Positions 18,438 to 28,191 of a stretch of 64,000 nt of DNA are shown here, in pieces. Each line of letters opens with the position of its first letter. The stretch's first letter is position 1. Source of the DNA: Phnomibacter ginsenosidimutans. GTDB lineage: Bacteria; Bacteroidota; Bacteroidia; Chitinophagales; Chitinophagaceae. The stretch lies in the NCBI RefSeq assembly GCF_009740285.1, contig NZ_CP046566.1:4006658-4070657 (forward strand), given 5' to 3'. The translations under genes were made by a program, and so were the position numbers. Under the pieces are notes generated by a model. It saw nothing but the letters and a program-made list of their open reading frames with translations. It was not told the origin of the DNA and did not search any database.

Positions 18438-19054
18438 TGGCCACCACCGTTTTTATAGTCGACGATCACTACATGGTTGTAGAAGGCATCCGTTCTTTAC
18501 TGCAAGCCGAGCAGGGCATTGAGTGGATGGGGCATGCTTCCAACGCCAACTCTTGTCTCGCTTTTTTACAAAGCCGTCAGCCCGATGTCATCCTCATGGA
18601 CATTAACCTGCCTGATATATCGGGCATAGAGTTGTGCAAAGAAGTGAAACAGAAATATCCGCATGTATTCATCCTTGGGCTCAGCACTTTCAATCAGCTG
18701 AGTTTTATAGAAAAAATGATGGACAACGGTGCCAGTGGCTACCTGCTGAAAAATGCCGGCAGCGATGAAATTGTAGCGGCCATCAACGAAGTAATGCATG
18801 GCCGCAAATACCTGAGTGCCGAAGCTGCTGGTGTGGTACGCCACGCAGCCAATGCCGGCAACACACTGCTTACCCGCCGCGAAAAAGAAGTACTGCAACT
18901 CATTGCCGAAGGCCTCACCAATCAGGAAATTGCAGACCGTTTGTTTGTAAGCGTATCTACAGTAGATACCCACCGCAAAAACCTGTTGCAAAAACTGGCC
19001 GCAAAAAACACAGCTGCATTGGTAAAAATTGCCATGGATCAGCAGCTGTTGTAG
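18437..19054 (+). CDS. LuxR/NarL-family response regulator
   Basis: A 205-residue two-domain regulator. Receiver domain residues 1-120: acidic pair DD in VFIVDDHY, phospho-Asp near residue 54 in VILMDINLPD, switch Ser/Thr in GLSTF and Lys in YLLKNAG. DNA-binding domain residues 140-205: LTRREKEVLQLIAEGLTNQE, then VSVSTVDTHRKNLLQKL. It is translationally coupled to the kinase before it and ends 20 bases from the stop of the second kinase, so it may serve both. Target genes are not evident; the exported proteins that follow from 21.2 kb are candidates by position only. Confidence 0.95.
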   Translation: MATTVFIVDDHYMVVEGIRSLLQAEQGIEWMGHASNANSCLAFLQSRQPDVILMDINLPDISGIELCKEVKQKYPHVFILGLSTFNQLSFIEKMMDNGASGYLLKNAGSDEIVAAINEVMHGRKYLSAEAAGVVRHAANAGNTLLTRREKEVLQLIAEGLTNQEIADRLFVSVSTVDTHRKNLLQKLAAKNTAALVKIAMDQQLL

Positions 19055-19074
19055 TTCAAGGTTACTCCCTTTGC

Positions 19075-21021
19075 TTACCCCTGCACCGGCCACTCAATAT
19101 GCACCGACGTACCAGCTTCGGGTGTTGATTGCACATCTATCTGGCCTTTTAAAAAATGAACCCGGCTGCGGATATTGTTCCAGCCCATGCCGGCGGCAGC
19201 TTCGTTTTGTTGCTGCATACCACGACCGTTATCTTCTACTGTAATGGAAAGCACATCATCGTGGCGGGTAACTTGTATCAATGCTTCTGTGGCATGTGCA
19301 TGCTTCAAAATATTGTTCACCAATTCCTGTACGATACGGTACACACTTATGGCTTCACCCTTGGGTAGTTTGTCTACTTCCAGCAAGTGGCAGGAGATGC
19401 TGAGCTGGCTGCTCTGCTGCATATCATGACAAAAATCGGTGAGGGCTTTGCTGAGGCCGAATTTCAGCAAACTCTCTGGCATCATGTTATGGGCTACACG
19501 GCGCATTTCGTTGATAGACTGATCCAGCATCACAATGCTTTTTTCGAAAGCAGCCTGGCCTTCATCATTCAGCAACACATTGCCCTTGGTATGCTGCAAT
19601 GAAAACTTGATGCCGCTGAGCATGCCGCCCAGTCCGTCATGTAAATCTTTCGCCAGCCGGCTGCGTTCCTGTTCTTCTCCCTGCATAATGGCCTCAGCTG
19701 CCGCCAGCTGTTTTTCCTGCTGCAGCCGGTCTATTTCCTGTGCCTGTAGTTTTTGCTTTTGCTGCCAGGTGCGCCATACCAGCAGCAAGCTGGCCAACAG
19801 CAATATCGCCAATGCACCCAATGCATAATTCAAATTGCTTTTTTGCCGCAGGCTGGCTTGCTGCTGCGCCAACCGGTCTTCTTTTTGCTGCACCTGATAA
19901 ATGGTTTCCAGTTCAGCTACATCACGTTGCAAACGTTGGTTGCTGATGCTGTCCGCCAGCATGGATGCCTGCTTGGTGAGAGATGCCGCCGTGGCTACAT
20001 TGTGTAAGGCAAAATGAATATTGGCCAGTGTGTTCAGGCATTTCTGTTTTTCTGATAACACATGCAATGAATCAGCAATCTGCAAGGCCCGTTGTGCATA
20101 CCTGAGTGCCGTGGCATAATCGTTTTCATACAAATGCGCAATAGCCATACCCCGCAAGGCAATCCCAGTGTTTTCAATATTGTCCATGGCCGTGCTAATA
20201 GCCAGGGCTCTTGCATACATGGGTTTGAGTTGCTGAAATTTTTGCTGATTGAAATACAAATCACCCATGTTCAGCATCAGTATATTTTCTGAATAATCGT
20301 TCTTGAGCAACCGGCAAATAACCAGCGATTCATTATACACTTTTTCTGCGCTATCCAGTTGGTTGAGCTCGGCATAGCTCATCCCCAAATTGGCGAGTGC
20401 ACTCATCAGCAACAGGCTGTCGTTTTGTGCCCTCGACAATGCAACCGCTTTGCGGCCATGTTCTTTCGCCTTTTCAAACTGGTCAAGATTTTCATACAAG
20501 GATTGCAAAATATCGTGCCCCCTTGCTTCAATGGAAGCATCGCCATGCTTTTCAAAAATGCGTTGCCCCTCCAGATAATACTGCACAGAAAGGCGCAGCT
20601 TATCACTCAGCCGGGCCGAAGTACCGGCATTGAAATAGGCCTTGCCCATCATAAAAGAATCTTTGATGATACCCGACAGGCGGATGGCTTCCTGATTGAG
20701 CAACAATGACGAATCATACTTGCTCACCAGATTCAGAATGTAAGTGTAGTTGTTGATGTATTTGATGACGCCACGGGTGTATCCCAATTGCTTGCTGAGC
20801 TCACCGGCGAGGCGGTAATAATGCGCCGCTGTTTCCAATTGCGTGCCTTCGTACTGCTGCCCAATGTTGATGTACAAATCGACCTTGTTACTGTCGGCTT
20901 TTGCCGCAGGCAACAACCGCAACAAGCTATCGAGGTTCATGAGGGTTTGGCCATGAACTGCTGACACAAGCAAGCTCATGCAGCCCACCATCATCCATCG
21001 GAAAAAATACTTTGATTTCAT
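19075..21021 (-). CDS. TPR-containing sensor histidine kinase, paralog of the neighbouring kinase
   Basis: About 648 residues, with start at MKSKYFFRW giving a signal peptide that ends near VHGQ. A long TPR block (about 60-370) is followed by a membrane helix (about 395-415, LGALAILLLASLLLVW), a Gln-rich coiled coil, HisKA_3 with His in SRLAKDLHDGLGGMLSG (near residue 459), and HATPase (NNILKHAHATEAL; GMGWNNIRSR). The kinase core is nearly the same as in the 16.4 kb kinase, including RRVAHNMMPESL, while the TPR parts differ much more. It has no regulator gene on its own strand. The two kinases therefore look like a duplicated sensor feeding one regulator with two different inputs. Confidence 0.92.
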   Translation of the reverse strand: MKSKYFFRWMMVGCMSLLVSAVHGQTLMNLDSLLRLLPAAKADSNKVDLYINIGQQYEGTQLETAAHYYRLAGELSKQLGYTRGVIKYINNYTYILNLVSKYDSSLLLNQEAIRLSGIIKDSFMMGKAYFNAGTSARLSDKLRLSVQYYLEGQRIFEKHGDASIEARGHDILQSLYENLDQFEKAKEHGRKAVALSRAQNDSLLLMSALANLGMSYAELNQLDSAEKVYNESLVICRLLKNDYSENILMLNMGDLYFNQQKFQQLKPMYARALAISTAMDNIENTGIALRGMAIAHLYENDYATALRYAQRALQIADSLHVLSEKQKCLNTLANIHFALHNVATAASLTKQASMLADSISNQRLQRDVAELETIYQVQQKEDRLAQQQASLRQKSNLNYALGALAILLLASLLLVWRTWQQKQKLQAQEIDRLQQEKQLAAAEAIMQGEEQERSRLAKDLHDGLGGMLSGIKFSLQHTKGNVLLNDEGQAAFEKSIVMLDQSINEMRRVAHNMMPESLLKFGLSKALTDFCHDMQQSSQLSISCHLLEVDKLPKGEAISVYRIVQELVNNILKHAHATEALIQVTRHDDVLSITVEDNGRGMQQQNEAAAGMGWNNIRSRVHFLKGQIDVQSTPEAGTSVHIEWPVQG

Positions 21022-21175
21022 GAGCGTCAAATAAAATGATGCCGCCGGGCAACGCACAAATCTACCCGTTCACAGCCCCCGTAATTTCCTGTTTTTAGGG
21101 GAAATGACACACTGATTGCACCGCTATTTTCACCCCAGCGTACACCATGCACAACCCTTGGCGCTACGAAAGCGT

Positions 21176-22564
21176 ATGCAACAACTTTTTTTACTCCTTT
21201 TGGCTGCTGTCTGCTACTGCTGCCCTACACAAAGTTTTGCGCAAAAAAACCTGCAACCGGCCAGCAGCAGTACTGTTGCCGGCATTCCATTGCCTGCCAA
21301 TACCAAAGCCGATAAAAGGCTGCTGATTCGGGTTGCTGCCAAAACCACCATGGACCTGGAAGCGGCCGACAGCAACTGGATGCTCTCCGACAATTACGAA
21401 GTATTTCAATTACCGGTAGGCAGCAATAACGATATCTCCGACAGTATCATTACTGCTTTGGAAGATAACGGATGGCAATTGCTGATAAACGAACACAACA
21501 ACAAATGGGGACTGGCCAGCAAAGGCAGCCGCCGCCTTATGATTTATTTTGAAACTGCTAAAAAAGAAAGCTGGCTCTACATTGCTGAAATAGCTCAGGG
21601 GCAAGCTCCCAAGCAAGCTGCAACACCCACACCGGCTACACCACAGCCGGCTACGCCACTACCCGTGCAACCAGCCAACCCGGTGCAACCTGTACAGCCC
21701 GCTACACCTGCCCATTCGGGCACGTATCAGTTTCATACCACCAACTTCGATGATGGCTGGACAGCCACCGTACAAGCTGATTGGGTGGAAGTAAGCAAAG
21801 GCCCTATCAAAGTGCTGCTGCATTACAGCAATACCGCCATAGACATGAGCAGTATGCAAACACCCACCATCAATGCCAATGCCTGGAATACGCTGGTAGC
21901 ACCCCGTTACAAAGACAAACAACATTTTTATGCCTTCAACGGCAACATGAGTTACTGGCGTTCGTCTGGCATCAGTGCCACATTAACCGATGCCAATGGG
22001 GTACAGCACTTTGTGGTGTTGTTCAGAAGAGGCAGCGGGCCATTTATCGAATTCATTACCCCCGACGCGGCCACGTTTGAAAAAGAATTTGGTGTCAGCT
22101 TTGTGTCCGCCAACGATCAAAACCTCATCAACAGTTATGATGATTCGTGGTTGAGGATGGACAACATGCAAAGCCGCAACAAGTTTGCCGTAGCCCCTGC
22201 CGACCTCATTGGTGACTGGAGCGAAAGCAGCGGCTCTTATGCACAAATGTATAATGTGTACACGGGTAACTATGCAGGCATGAATGCCGTGAGCAACAGC
22301 GCTGAGTTTTGGATAGCCGCAGATGGCAGCTATAAAAGCCAGCACAGCGGTGCCAGTGGCATGGTAGGCAGCCAAACTTTCTTTACGCAGAAATACAATG
22401 GTCGTTATACCATGAATGGCAACTGGGAAGTAAGTTTTACCAACCGCTTCAACGGAAAAACCGACACCTATTGGTGCCAGTTTGAAGTAGTGCGTGGGGG
22501 CCGCATCCTGCATTTGCAAGACAAAACCGCCAGCGGCATGCAATACCATCTTACTAAAAAATAA
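21176..22564 (+). CDS. Large exported protein of unknown function with Pro/Thr-rich linker
   Basis: About 462 residues. Start at MQQLFLLLLAAVCY gives a good signal peptide (cut near SFAQ). The N-terminal domain (about 25-145) is followed by a linker of Pro-Ala-Thr-Gln repeats (about 148-190). The C-terminal domain (about 195-460) is rich in Trp, Tyr, Asn and Ser with many short strands and contains GDWSESSGSYAQMYNVYTG and a further beta-rich end. No family was recognised. It begins a run of four exported-protein genes on the plus strand with gaps of about 10 bases or less, so it is probably made with the S74-fibre protein and the TPR protein that follow. Confidence 0.7.
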   Translation: MQQLFLLLLAAVCYCCPTQSFAQKNLQPASSSTVAGIPLPANTKADKRLLIRVAAKTTMDLEAADSNWMLSDNYEVFQLPVGSNNDISDSIITALEDNGWQLLINEHNNKWGLASKGSRRLMIYFETAKKESWLYIAEIAQGQAPKQAATPTPATPQPATPLPVQPANPVQPVQPATPAHSGTYQFHTTNFDDGWTATVQADWVEVSKGPIKVLLHYSNTAIDMSSMQTPTINANAWNTLVAPRYKDKQHFYAFNGNMSYWRSSGISATLTDANGVQHFVVLFRRGSGPFIEFITPDAATFEKEFGVSFVSANDQNLINSYDDSWLRMDNMQSRNKFAVAPADLIGDWSESSGSYAQMYNVYTGNYAGMNAVSNSAEFWIAADGSYKSQHSGASGMVGSQTFFTQKYNGRYTMNGNWEVSFTNRFNGKTDTYWCQFEVVRGGRILHLQDKTASGMQYHLTKK

Positions 22565-22573
22565 AAGCAACAC

Positions 22574-24700
22574 ATGATACAGTTCCCTTTCATACGGCTG
22601 AATACGCAACGTAGCGTTGGGCTAACGCTTTTTGTATTGATGATACAAACCGCTCAGGCACAAAATGTGGGCATTGGCACCAGCAACCCTGTAGCCCGGT
22701 TGCATGTAGCCGATAGCAATGTGCTCTTCACCGGACCGAACCATGTGGTCAACAGCACATCCGCCAATCCGCCCGTACAAGGGCCGGGAGCAAGAATGAT
22801 GTGGTACCCGCAAAAAGCAGCTTTCCGGGCAGGGTTGGCCTATGGTTTGCAATGGGATAAAGACAGCATGGGCGTCATTTCTGTTGCGTTGGGCAATAGC
22901 ACCAAAGCCATGGGAGAATCATCCTTTGCATCCGGGGCTGGCAGCACTGCCTATGGTGATCGGTCTACCGCTATGGGAGAAGGCACCGTTGCATCAGGTA
23001 TTGCTTCCTTTGCTGCCGGCACACAGAGTATTGCTGCTGGTAGAAATGCCATTGCCATGGGTTTGGGCAATGTTGCTTCTAACGATTATACGGTTGCACT
23101 TGGCACTTCAAACACAGCAAGCGGCTTTGCGGCTTTTGCTTTCGGGCAATTGGCAAAAGCCACATCCAATACCGCCATTGCCATGGGCATAAGTGCCAAT
23201 GCTGGTGGATTTTCAAGCCTGGCCCTTGGGCAAAATACCGAAGCGCTGGGACAGGGTTCAATGGCCATTGGAACCGATGCAAAAGCCACTGCTGCTTATT
23301 CCTACGCTTTGGGTTTTAATGCACAAGCCTCAGCAAATATGTCCGTAGCCATTGGCAACGAAACGAGGGCCCGATCTTATGGAAGCCTTAGCGTGGGTAG
23401 TCTTAATGATACCAGCGATATTACAACTCCGGGTATAGCACAAACAACCGACCGCATTTTTCAAATAGGCAATGGTAGCGTAGCTGGTCGCAGCAATGCT
23501 ATGACGGTGCTACGCAATGGCAATATGGGCATTGGCACTACCACACCAGTCAATAAGCTACATATTCAGTACGGGTATGCAGGCTATCCGGGGCCCTTTC
23601 CGGCTGGCCTTACACTAGAAGGCAATCAGAACACCTATCTGCATTTAATCACCCCCTTCAGTCAGGAATCTGGCATACTGATGGGCACCGCTACCGGTAC
23701 CACACCGGCAGGTGCAGGACTGGTGTACAATAGCAGTCAGCAGCGAGGGGGCCTGGAATTCAAAACCAATAACCTCACCAGAATGTCGCTTACCCAAAAT
23801 GGCCGGCTGGGCATCGGCACCAGTGTGCCCCAGGCAGGCTTGCATCTCAACGTGGGCAATGCTGAAGCGCTTCGCCTACAGGCCGTTGATCCATACATCA
23901 GTTTTGTAGATGACAACGGCACTTTCACCGGCTATGTTTTATCTGGCCAAAGCAATAGTGGTGAAATGCGGGTAGGCACCAACGTGGCCATTCCCATTCA
24001 CCTCAGGCCCAATAATATCACTGCACTAACGGCCAGCACTACGGGCAAAATTGGTATTGGCACCACTTCACCCACACAGCAACTGGAGGTGGTAGCAGGA
24101 CCCAGTGCTAATGCCACTAAAATTGTGATTGGCAACCGGGGTGGCTTTGGCCCTGCAGCACTGGAGTTTGTGAGTGATTATGGATTGGCAAGCCAATGGC
24201 GCCCTGGCTTTATCATGAGTGGCGATAATGGCAACTTCACTGGTAATTTGGCATTTTATACCAACGGCACTGGCTCGGGCAATTTATACAACGCCGTTAA
24301 AGGCATGGAAATACGCAACGGCTCGGTACTCACCGCCACTGGCAGCGTGGGTAGCTTTAGCGATGAACGCTTAAAAGAAAACATTGTGCCCTTTCATGAT
24401 GGACTGAATGTGATCAATCAAATCAATCCTGTACAGTTCGATTACAAAGCCAATGCACCCTTTGCCAACAGCCAAACGCAAATCGGCATCATTGCACAAG
24501 AACTCGAAAAAATTGCGCCTTACATGGTACGCCAAACCACTGAAGGCAACGTGCAGGACATGCGTTGGGTAGATCATCAGGCCTACATTTTTCTGCTCAT
24601 CAATGCCATCAAAGAGCAGCAGCAACAACTGCTGGAAGCCAATAAGAAAATTGCCGATATGCAGGCCATTCTTCAATCATTGACCGCACCAAAACATTAA
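22574..24700 (+). CDS. YadA-head-like fibre protein with C-terminal S74 intramolecular chaperone
   Basis: A 708-residue exported protein. Signal peptide, then the [16 protein letters not shown] opening seen in many Bacteroidota fibre proteins. Residues about 100-275 are repeats of 14 residues of the A-x-G-x-x-S/T-x-A-x-G kind, the left-handed coil of YadA/Hia trimeric heads. A beta-helical middle has two or more further IGIGTxxP units. A C-terminal S74 domain (about 590-700) contains SDERLKENI with the Ser-Lys pair used for self-cleavage, [17 protein letters not shown], and a closing coiled coil ([17 protein letters not shown]). S74 domains trimerise phage tail spikes and then cut themselves off. 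There is no YadA membrane anchor, so how the fibre is held is unclear. No other phage genes are near. Confidence 0.85.
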   Translation: MIQFPFIRLNTQRSVGLTLFVLMIQTAQAQNVGIGTSNPVARLHVADSNVLFTGPNHVVNSTSANPPVQGPGARMMWYPQKAAFRAGLAYGLQWDKDSMGVISVALGNSTKAMGESSFASGAGSTAYGDRSTAMGEGTVASGIASFAAGTQSIAAGRNAIAMGLGNVASNDYTVALGTSNTASGFAAFAFGQLAKATSNTAIAMGISANAGGFSSLALGQNTEALGQGSMAIGTDAKATAAYSYALGFNAQASANMSVAIGNETRARSYGSLSVGSLNDTSDITTPGIAQTTDRIFQIGNGSVAGRSNAMTVLRNGNMGIGTTTPVNKLHIQYGYAGYPGPFPAGLTLEGNQNTYLHLITPFSQESGILMGTATGTTPAGAGLVYNSSQQRGGLEFKTNNLTRMSLTQNGRLGIGTSVPQAGLHLNVGNAEALRLQAVDPYISFVDDNGTFTGYVLSGQSNSGEMRVGTNVAIPIHLRPNNITALTASTTGKIGIGTTSPTQQLEVVAGPSANATKIVIGNRGGFGPAALEFVSDYGLASQWRPGFIMSGDNGNFTGNLAFYTNGTGSGNLYNAVKGMEIRNGSVLTATGSVGSFSDERLKENIVPFHDGLNVINQINPVQFDYKANAPFANSQTQIGIIAQELEKIAPYMVRQTTEGNVQDMRWVDHQAYIFLLINAIKEQQQQLLEANKKIADMQAILQSLTAPKH

Positions 24701-24701
24701 C

Positions 24702-26821
24702 ATGAAAACGCTCCTCTGCTCACTCCTTGCTGTGCTGCTGTGCGTTGGTATGCAGGCACAACCCAAGCCCAAAGCCAATCCAAAAGCCAGCATCAATGCC
24801 GAAATGGCGGCAGAAATAAAACAACTGGAAAAAGACATTGCCCAGCTGGAAGCCGACATGAAAACCATGACCGATGCCGATGAGTTGGCCAACGCCAAAC
24901 AAGAACTCAGCATGCTGCGCAAGCAATTGGATATGCTGAAAAAATGGGCGGCATGCTTAACAACGCACAAGGATTGATGCAAGCGGCAGGCATGGATATG
25001 AATGCGGAAGAACCGATAGTACCCAAAAAGAATCCCGCTAAAATTGCTGCCATACCCGCTACGCCTGCTGCAGCAGCCATGCCTGCTTATTTGCAAAAAT
25101 TACAGGCAGCTATTGCCACAAAAATATCCGCAGCCGACAAAGCCGAAGCCGACAAACTGTTGCAAGCCAATGGCAGCAATGTAAATGCAGCCAATGCAGC
25201 CGTTGGTTTGTGGATGGGCAAAATGCCCCTGCAGGCACTATACGTGATGAGTAAGGCCGCTGTGGCAGATGCTACCAACCCCAACACCCTCAACAACTAC
25301 GCCAGCATGCTCAGCATGGCCGGTGCCGAACAGCTGGCCCTGCCCATTTTGCAACGGCTCAACCAGCAATATCCCCGCAACAGTACCATCCTCAACAACA
25401 TAGGGCAGGCATGGCTGGGTTTGGGCGATTTGCTGAAAGCCGAACAATACCTCGACAGCGCTATCCGTATTTACCCCGGCCACTCGCAGGCCAATTTGGC
25501 CAAGGCCAACATAGCCGAAAGCAAAGGCAATACCAAAGCCGCTGCCGAAGCCATCCGCAAATCGCTGGATGAATCGTTCAGCAACGATAAGGTAAATCAA
25601 CTGCGTAAATACGGTGAACGATACAATGGTAGCAACCTGCGCCTGCCCTCCAGCATGCCTGCCGATGCACTGGGCCTGCACCGCTTTACCTGGCCAGCCT
25701 ATCCGGTTACTGTTGAGCAATCTCAACTGTTGGAAAAAGAATGGCAACAACTGAAAGAGCAATGCCGAAAAGAAGGAGAGGTTTTGAAACAAAAATTTGA
25801 ACGCACACAACAGCAGGCATTTGAAGAACAAGAGCAACGCAACAAAGCATTGTTTGCCTACAATCCTTTGAGCGGCGCACCACCACCACAACCCCTGCCC
25901 CCCTTTGCGGAAGCTGCCAGTATTAAGCTACGCTACTACATCGAAGACAAAGACGGTGGACAACAATTCCGCATTCAAAAGCTGGCCCAGGCTATGGCCG
26001 ATGCCCACCAAAAAGTAGCACTGCTTGACCAACAACGGCAGGCAGACCTCAAGGCGGTGCAAGAAAAATATGACCCCCTCATTGGCGAAGGCCGCCCCAA
26101 CCCGCTGGAGGCCTACTGCGCCGAATACAATGCTGTGAACTCAAAATTTTTAGCCGCCGCCAACCCCTTACTGGAGCGCAGCTACAAAAATTGGCTCGAT
26201 GAAAACCTGCGCCGCCTCAACAACGAAATGTATTACTACCAGTACATTCAATGGCCCACCCAATTTGAAGCCACCAAACTGCAAGCCAAAATAAGTTGGC
26301 TCAGCGCCATTGCAGATCAGCCGGTGCAGTTTGCTGCCCTTGGGCCATTTTGCAAAAGCAAACCCCAAACTCCGCCCTCCGGTAAGGGCCTTGCCGAGTT
26401 CGACGACATTGCCTGCCAGTACAACAGCACCATGGACCTCGGCGTGTTTCAAATTACCAGCAATTGCAGCCGCCTCAGCGGCCACATTAAACTGGGGCCA
26501 GTAGAGTACAACCGTAAAATAGACATGGATAAAGACATCCTCCTGGCGGCCTCTCTCGAAGTCACAGCAGGCGTAAGCAAAGGCTGGGAAAAAGGTCCCG
26601 TGGCGGCAGAAGCCAAGGCCGAAGTACGGGGCAAGCTGGAATGGAACGAAAAACAAATGACCAACTGGACCGTGACCGCCGATGCCGGCGTAAGTGTGGG
26701 TAGTAATTTGGGTTATGGCGATAAAAGCATCGAAATTGCAGGTGCAACTGCCCAAATAGGCATGAACAGCGGCCCCAGCCTCAGCGGCCGCGGATTGCTG
26801 CAGGGTGTGCAAATCAAATAA
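24702..26821 (+). pseudogene. Exported TPR protein with coiled-coil segments (frameshifted as sequenced)
   Basis: Two frames join into about 706 residues: signal peptide (MKTLLCSLLAVLLCVGMQAQ), a Lys-rich stretch, a coiled coil (about 30-85) and TPR repeats (about 150-270, with TILNNIGQAWLGLGDLLKAE). Then comes a long Gln/Glu/Arg-rich helical section with a Pro-rich break, and a C-terminal beta domain rich in Gly and Ser (AGVSVGSNLGYGDKS). The frame breaks in the A-run at 24939-24944. One more A gives LKKMGGMLNNAQG and an unbroken protein, and the total length is one base short of a multiple of three. It starts 1 base after the fibre gene stop and ends 11 bases before the next fibre-like gene. 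Function unknown; its place suggests a role in export or anchoring of the fibres. Confidence 0.75.
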
Positions 26822-26832
26822 CCCCAAACCTT

Positions 26833-28014
26833 ATGAAAAAGCTTTTTACCAACCTGCTATTAGGCATTGTATTATCCGCTACCAGCAGTGCACAAAACGT
26901 AGGCATTGGTACCAATACGCCTACCGGTCCCCTCAGTTTTGCCAGCCAGCTGGGCAATAAAATTGTGCTCTGGGGCGATGGAAATGCTGCCCATTATGGA
27001 TTGGGCATTCAGGGCTCTACCCTGCAGCTGTACGCCGATGCCTTCAACAGCAACATCAGTTTTGGCTATGGCCGTAGCGGAGCATTTACCGAAAGGGCCC
27101 GTATTTACAACAGTGGCATCGAAGGCATGTACCTCAATGGCCGCCTGCACCTGCGCAACGGCGATCCCTCCAACCTCGGAGGTGGCGGCGGCATTTGGTT
27201 GTACAACCCCGGCAATACTGCTCAAATTGGTTTTATGGGTACCCAAAACAGCCAAAACATCGGCTTTTATGGCGGCAGTGCCGGCTGGGGCTTTACCTAT
27301 AACACCATCAACAGCCGGGTGGGTATTGGCAACGACAACCCCAATGCTCCATTGGCCTTTGCCGCCACACTCGGCAAAAAAATTACACTCTACCCCGGTG
27401 CCACCGGCGATGCAGGCTTTGGTGTAGCCGGCAACCGCCTGCAACTCTACAGCGACAATCCCAACGCCGATGTGGCCATAGGCTACGACGCCGCCGGTAC
27501 TTTCAACGAACGTTTTGCCGTAAAACCCACCGGAGCTCTCGCCGTGGTGGGCAACACCGGCCTGGCCAACCAGGTGCTGGGCAGCGCCGGGCCCACTGCC
27601 GCCGCCCAGTGGCGTTCGCTCAACAGCCTCATACCAACCCCAAGTGCCGGCGCAACTGCCACCCTGCCTGCTGCAGGCACCAGTGTTTTTTTCAACAACG
27701 CCCAACTCAATTTTACCCTTGCCCGCTCTGCACGGGTGCTGATTTGGATAGACCTGATAACCGCTCAGGGTTGCGTGTTTTACCCCTGCAGCAGCTACTG
27801 GAAATTGTTTATGTACCTCAACGGCAACGCTATCTGGAGCCGCGAAATACCAGCCTCCCATATCGACCAAACTTATTACTCCGATGCCCGCTCTTTAGGA
27901 CCCATAGTGCTCAACCTCGCCGCCGGATCACACAGCATCGCTTTTTCAGGGTTTAGCATCCGCGGAGAACCCGGCGTTACACTTTACCCAACAGCCATGA
28001 TACTTTCAGATTAA
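26833..28014 (+). CDS. Exported fibre-like protein with VGIGT repeats
   Basis: A 393-residue protein with a signal peptide (MKKLFTNLLLGIVLSATSSA) directly followed by QNVGIGTNTPTGPLSF. The body has several beta-helical units, each marked by VGIG(T/N)xxP followed by a strand with LGKK(I)xLYPG or a like phrase. A separate C-terminal jelly-roll-like domain follows (about 270-393; ARVLIWIDLITAQG ... GSHSIAFSGFSI). It lacks the S74 end of the gene two places upstream. A stretch of about 70 residues (GKKITLYPGATGDAGFGVAG onward to FNERF) recurs almost unchanged in the protein beyond asnS, so the two are paralogs. Probable surface fibre or adhesin. Confidence 0.75.
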   Translation: MKKLFTNLLLGIVLSATSSAQNVGIGTNTPTGPLSFASQLGNKIVLWGDGNAAHYGLGIQGSTLQLYADAFNSNISFGYGRSGAFTERARIYNSGIEGMYLNGRLHLRNGDPSNLGGGGGIWLYNPGNTAQIGFMGTQNSQNIGFYGGSAGWGFTYNTINSRVGIGNDNPNAPLAFAATLGKKITLYPGATGDAGFGVAGNRLQLYSDNPNADVAIGYDAAGTFNERFAVKPTGALAVVGNTGLANQVLGSAGPTAAAQWRSLNSLIPTPSAGATATLPAAGTSVFFNNAQLNFTLARSARVLIWIDLITAQGCVFYPCSSYWKLFMYLNGNAIWSREIPASHIDQTYYSDARSLGPIVLNLAAGSHSIAFSGFSIRGEPGVTLYPTAMILSD

Positions 28015-28067
28015 TGCGGCCACAACAGTGCCGCAAGCATACGCCCCCGCAAGTGCTCCGCTACTAT

Positions 28068-28075
28068 TATCTTTG
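28068..28075 (+). promoter_or_regulatory. Candidate -7 promoter element for asnS
   Basis: TATCTTTG is a perfect TAnnTTTG element. It is followed by CAGCCCC, just as at the tRNA-Phe promoter in this window. It lies about 115 bases before the asnS start and overlaps the terminator of the gene upstream. No convincing TTG is seen 18-21 bases upstream. Confidence 0.45.
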
Positions 28076-28076
28076 C

Positions 28077-28100
28077 AGCCCCCAATCAGGGGCTTTTTTA
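28077..28100 (+). terminator. Rho-independent terminator after the fibre-like gene
   Basis: AGCCCC, CAATCA loop, GGGGCT and six T: a short strong stem with a T-run, about 65 bases after the fibre-like gene's stop. It starts within two bases of the candidate asnS -7 element, so stop and start signals are packed together. Confidence 0.65.
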
Positions 28101-28191
28101 TGATACCAACTGCGGTGCTCTTGGCAGCTGCGTTGTGTCACTCACTTGTGGCTGCAGTGCATACTTCAGCCATTAAAACAGAACATGCATT

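Noticed and set aside
24939-24944. Phase variation by slipped-strand change of base runs.
   Set aside because: The runs are only five or six bases long, too short to switch often, and housekeeping genes are among those affected.
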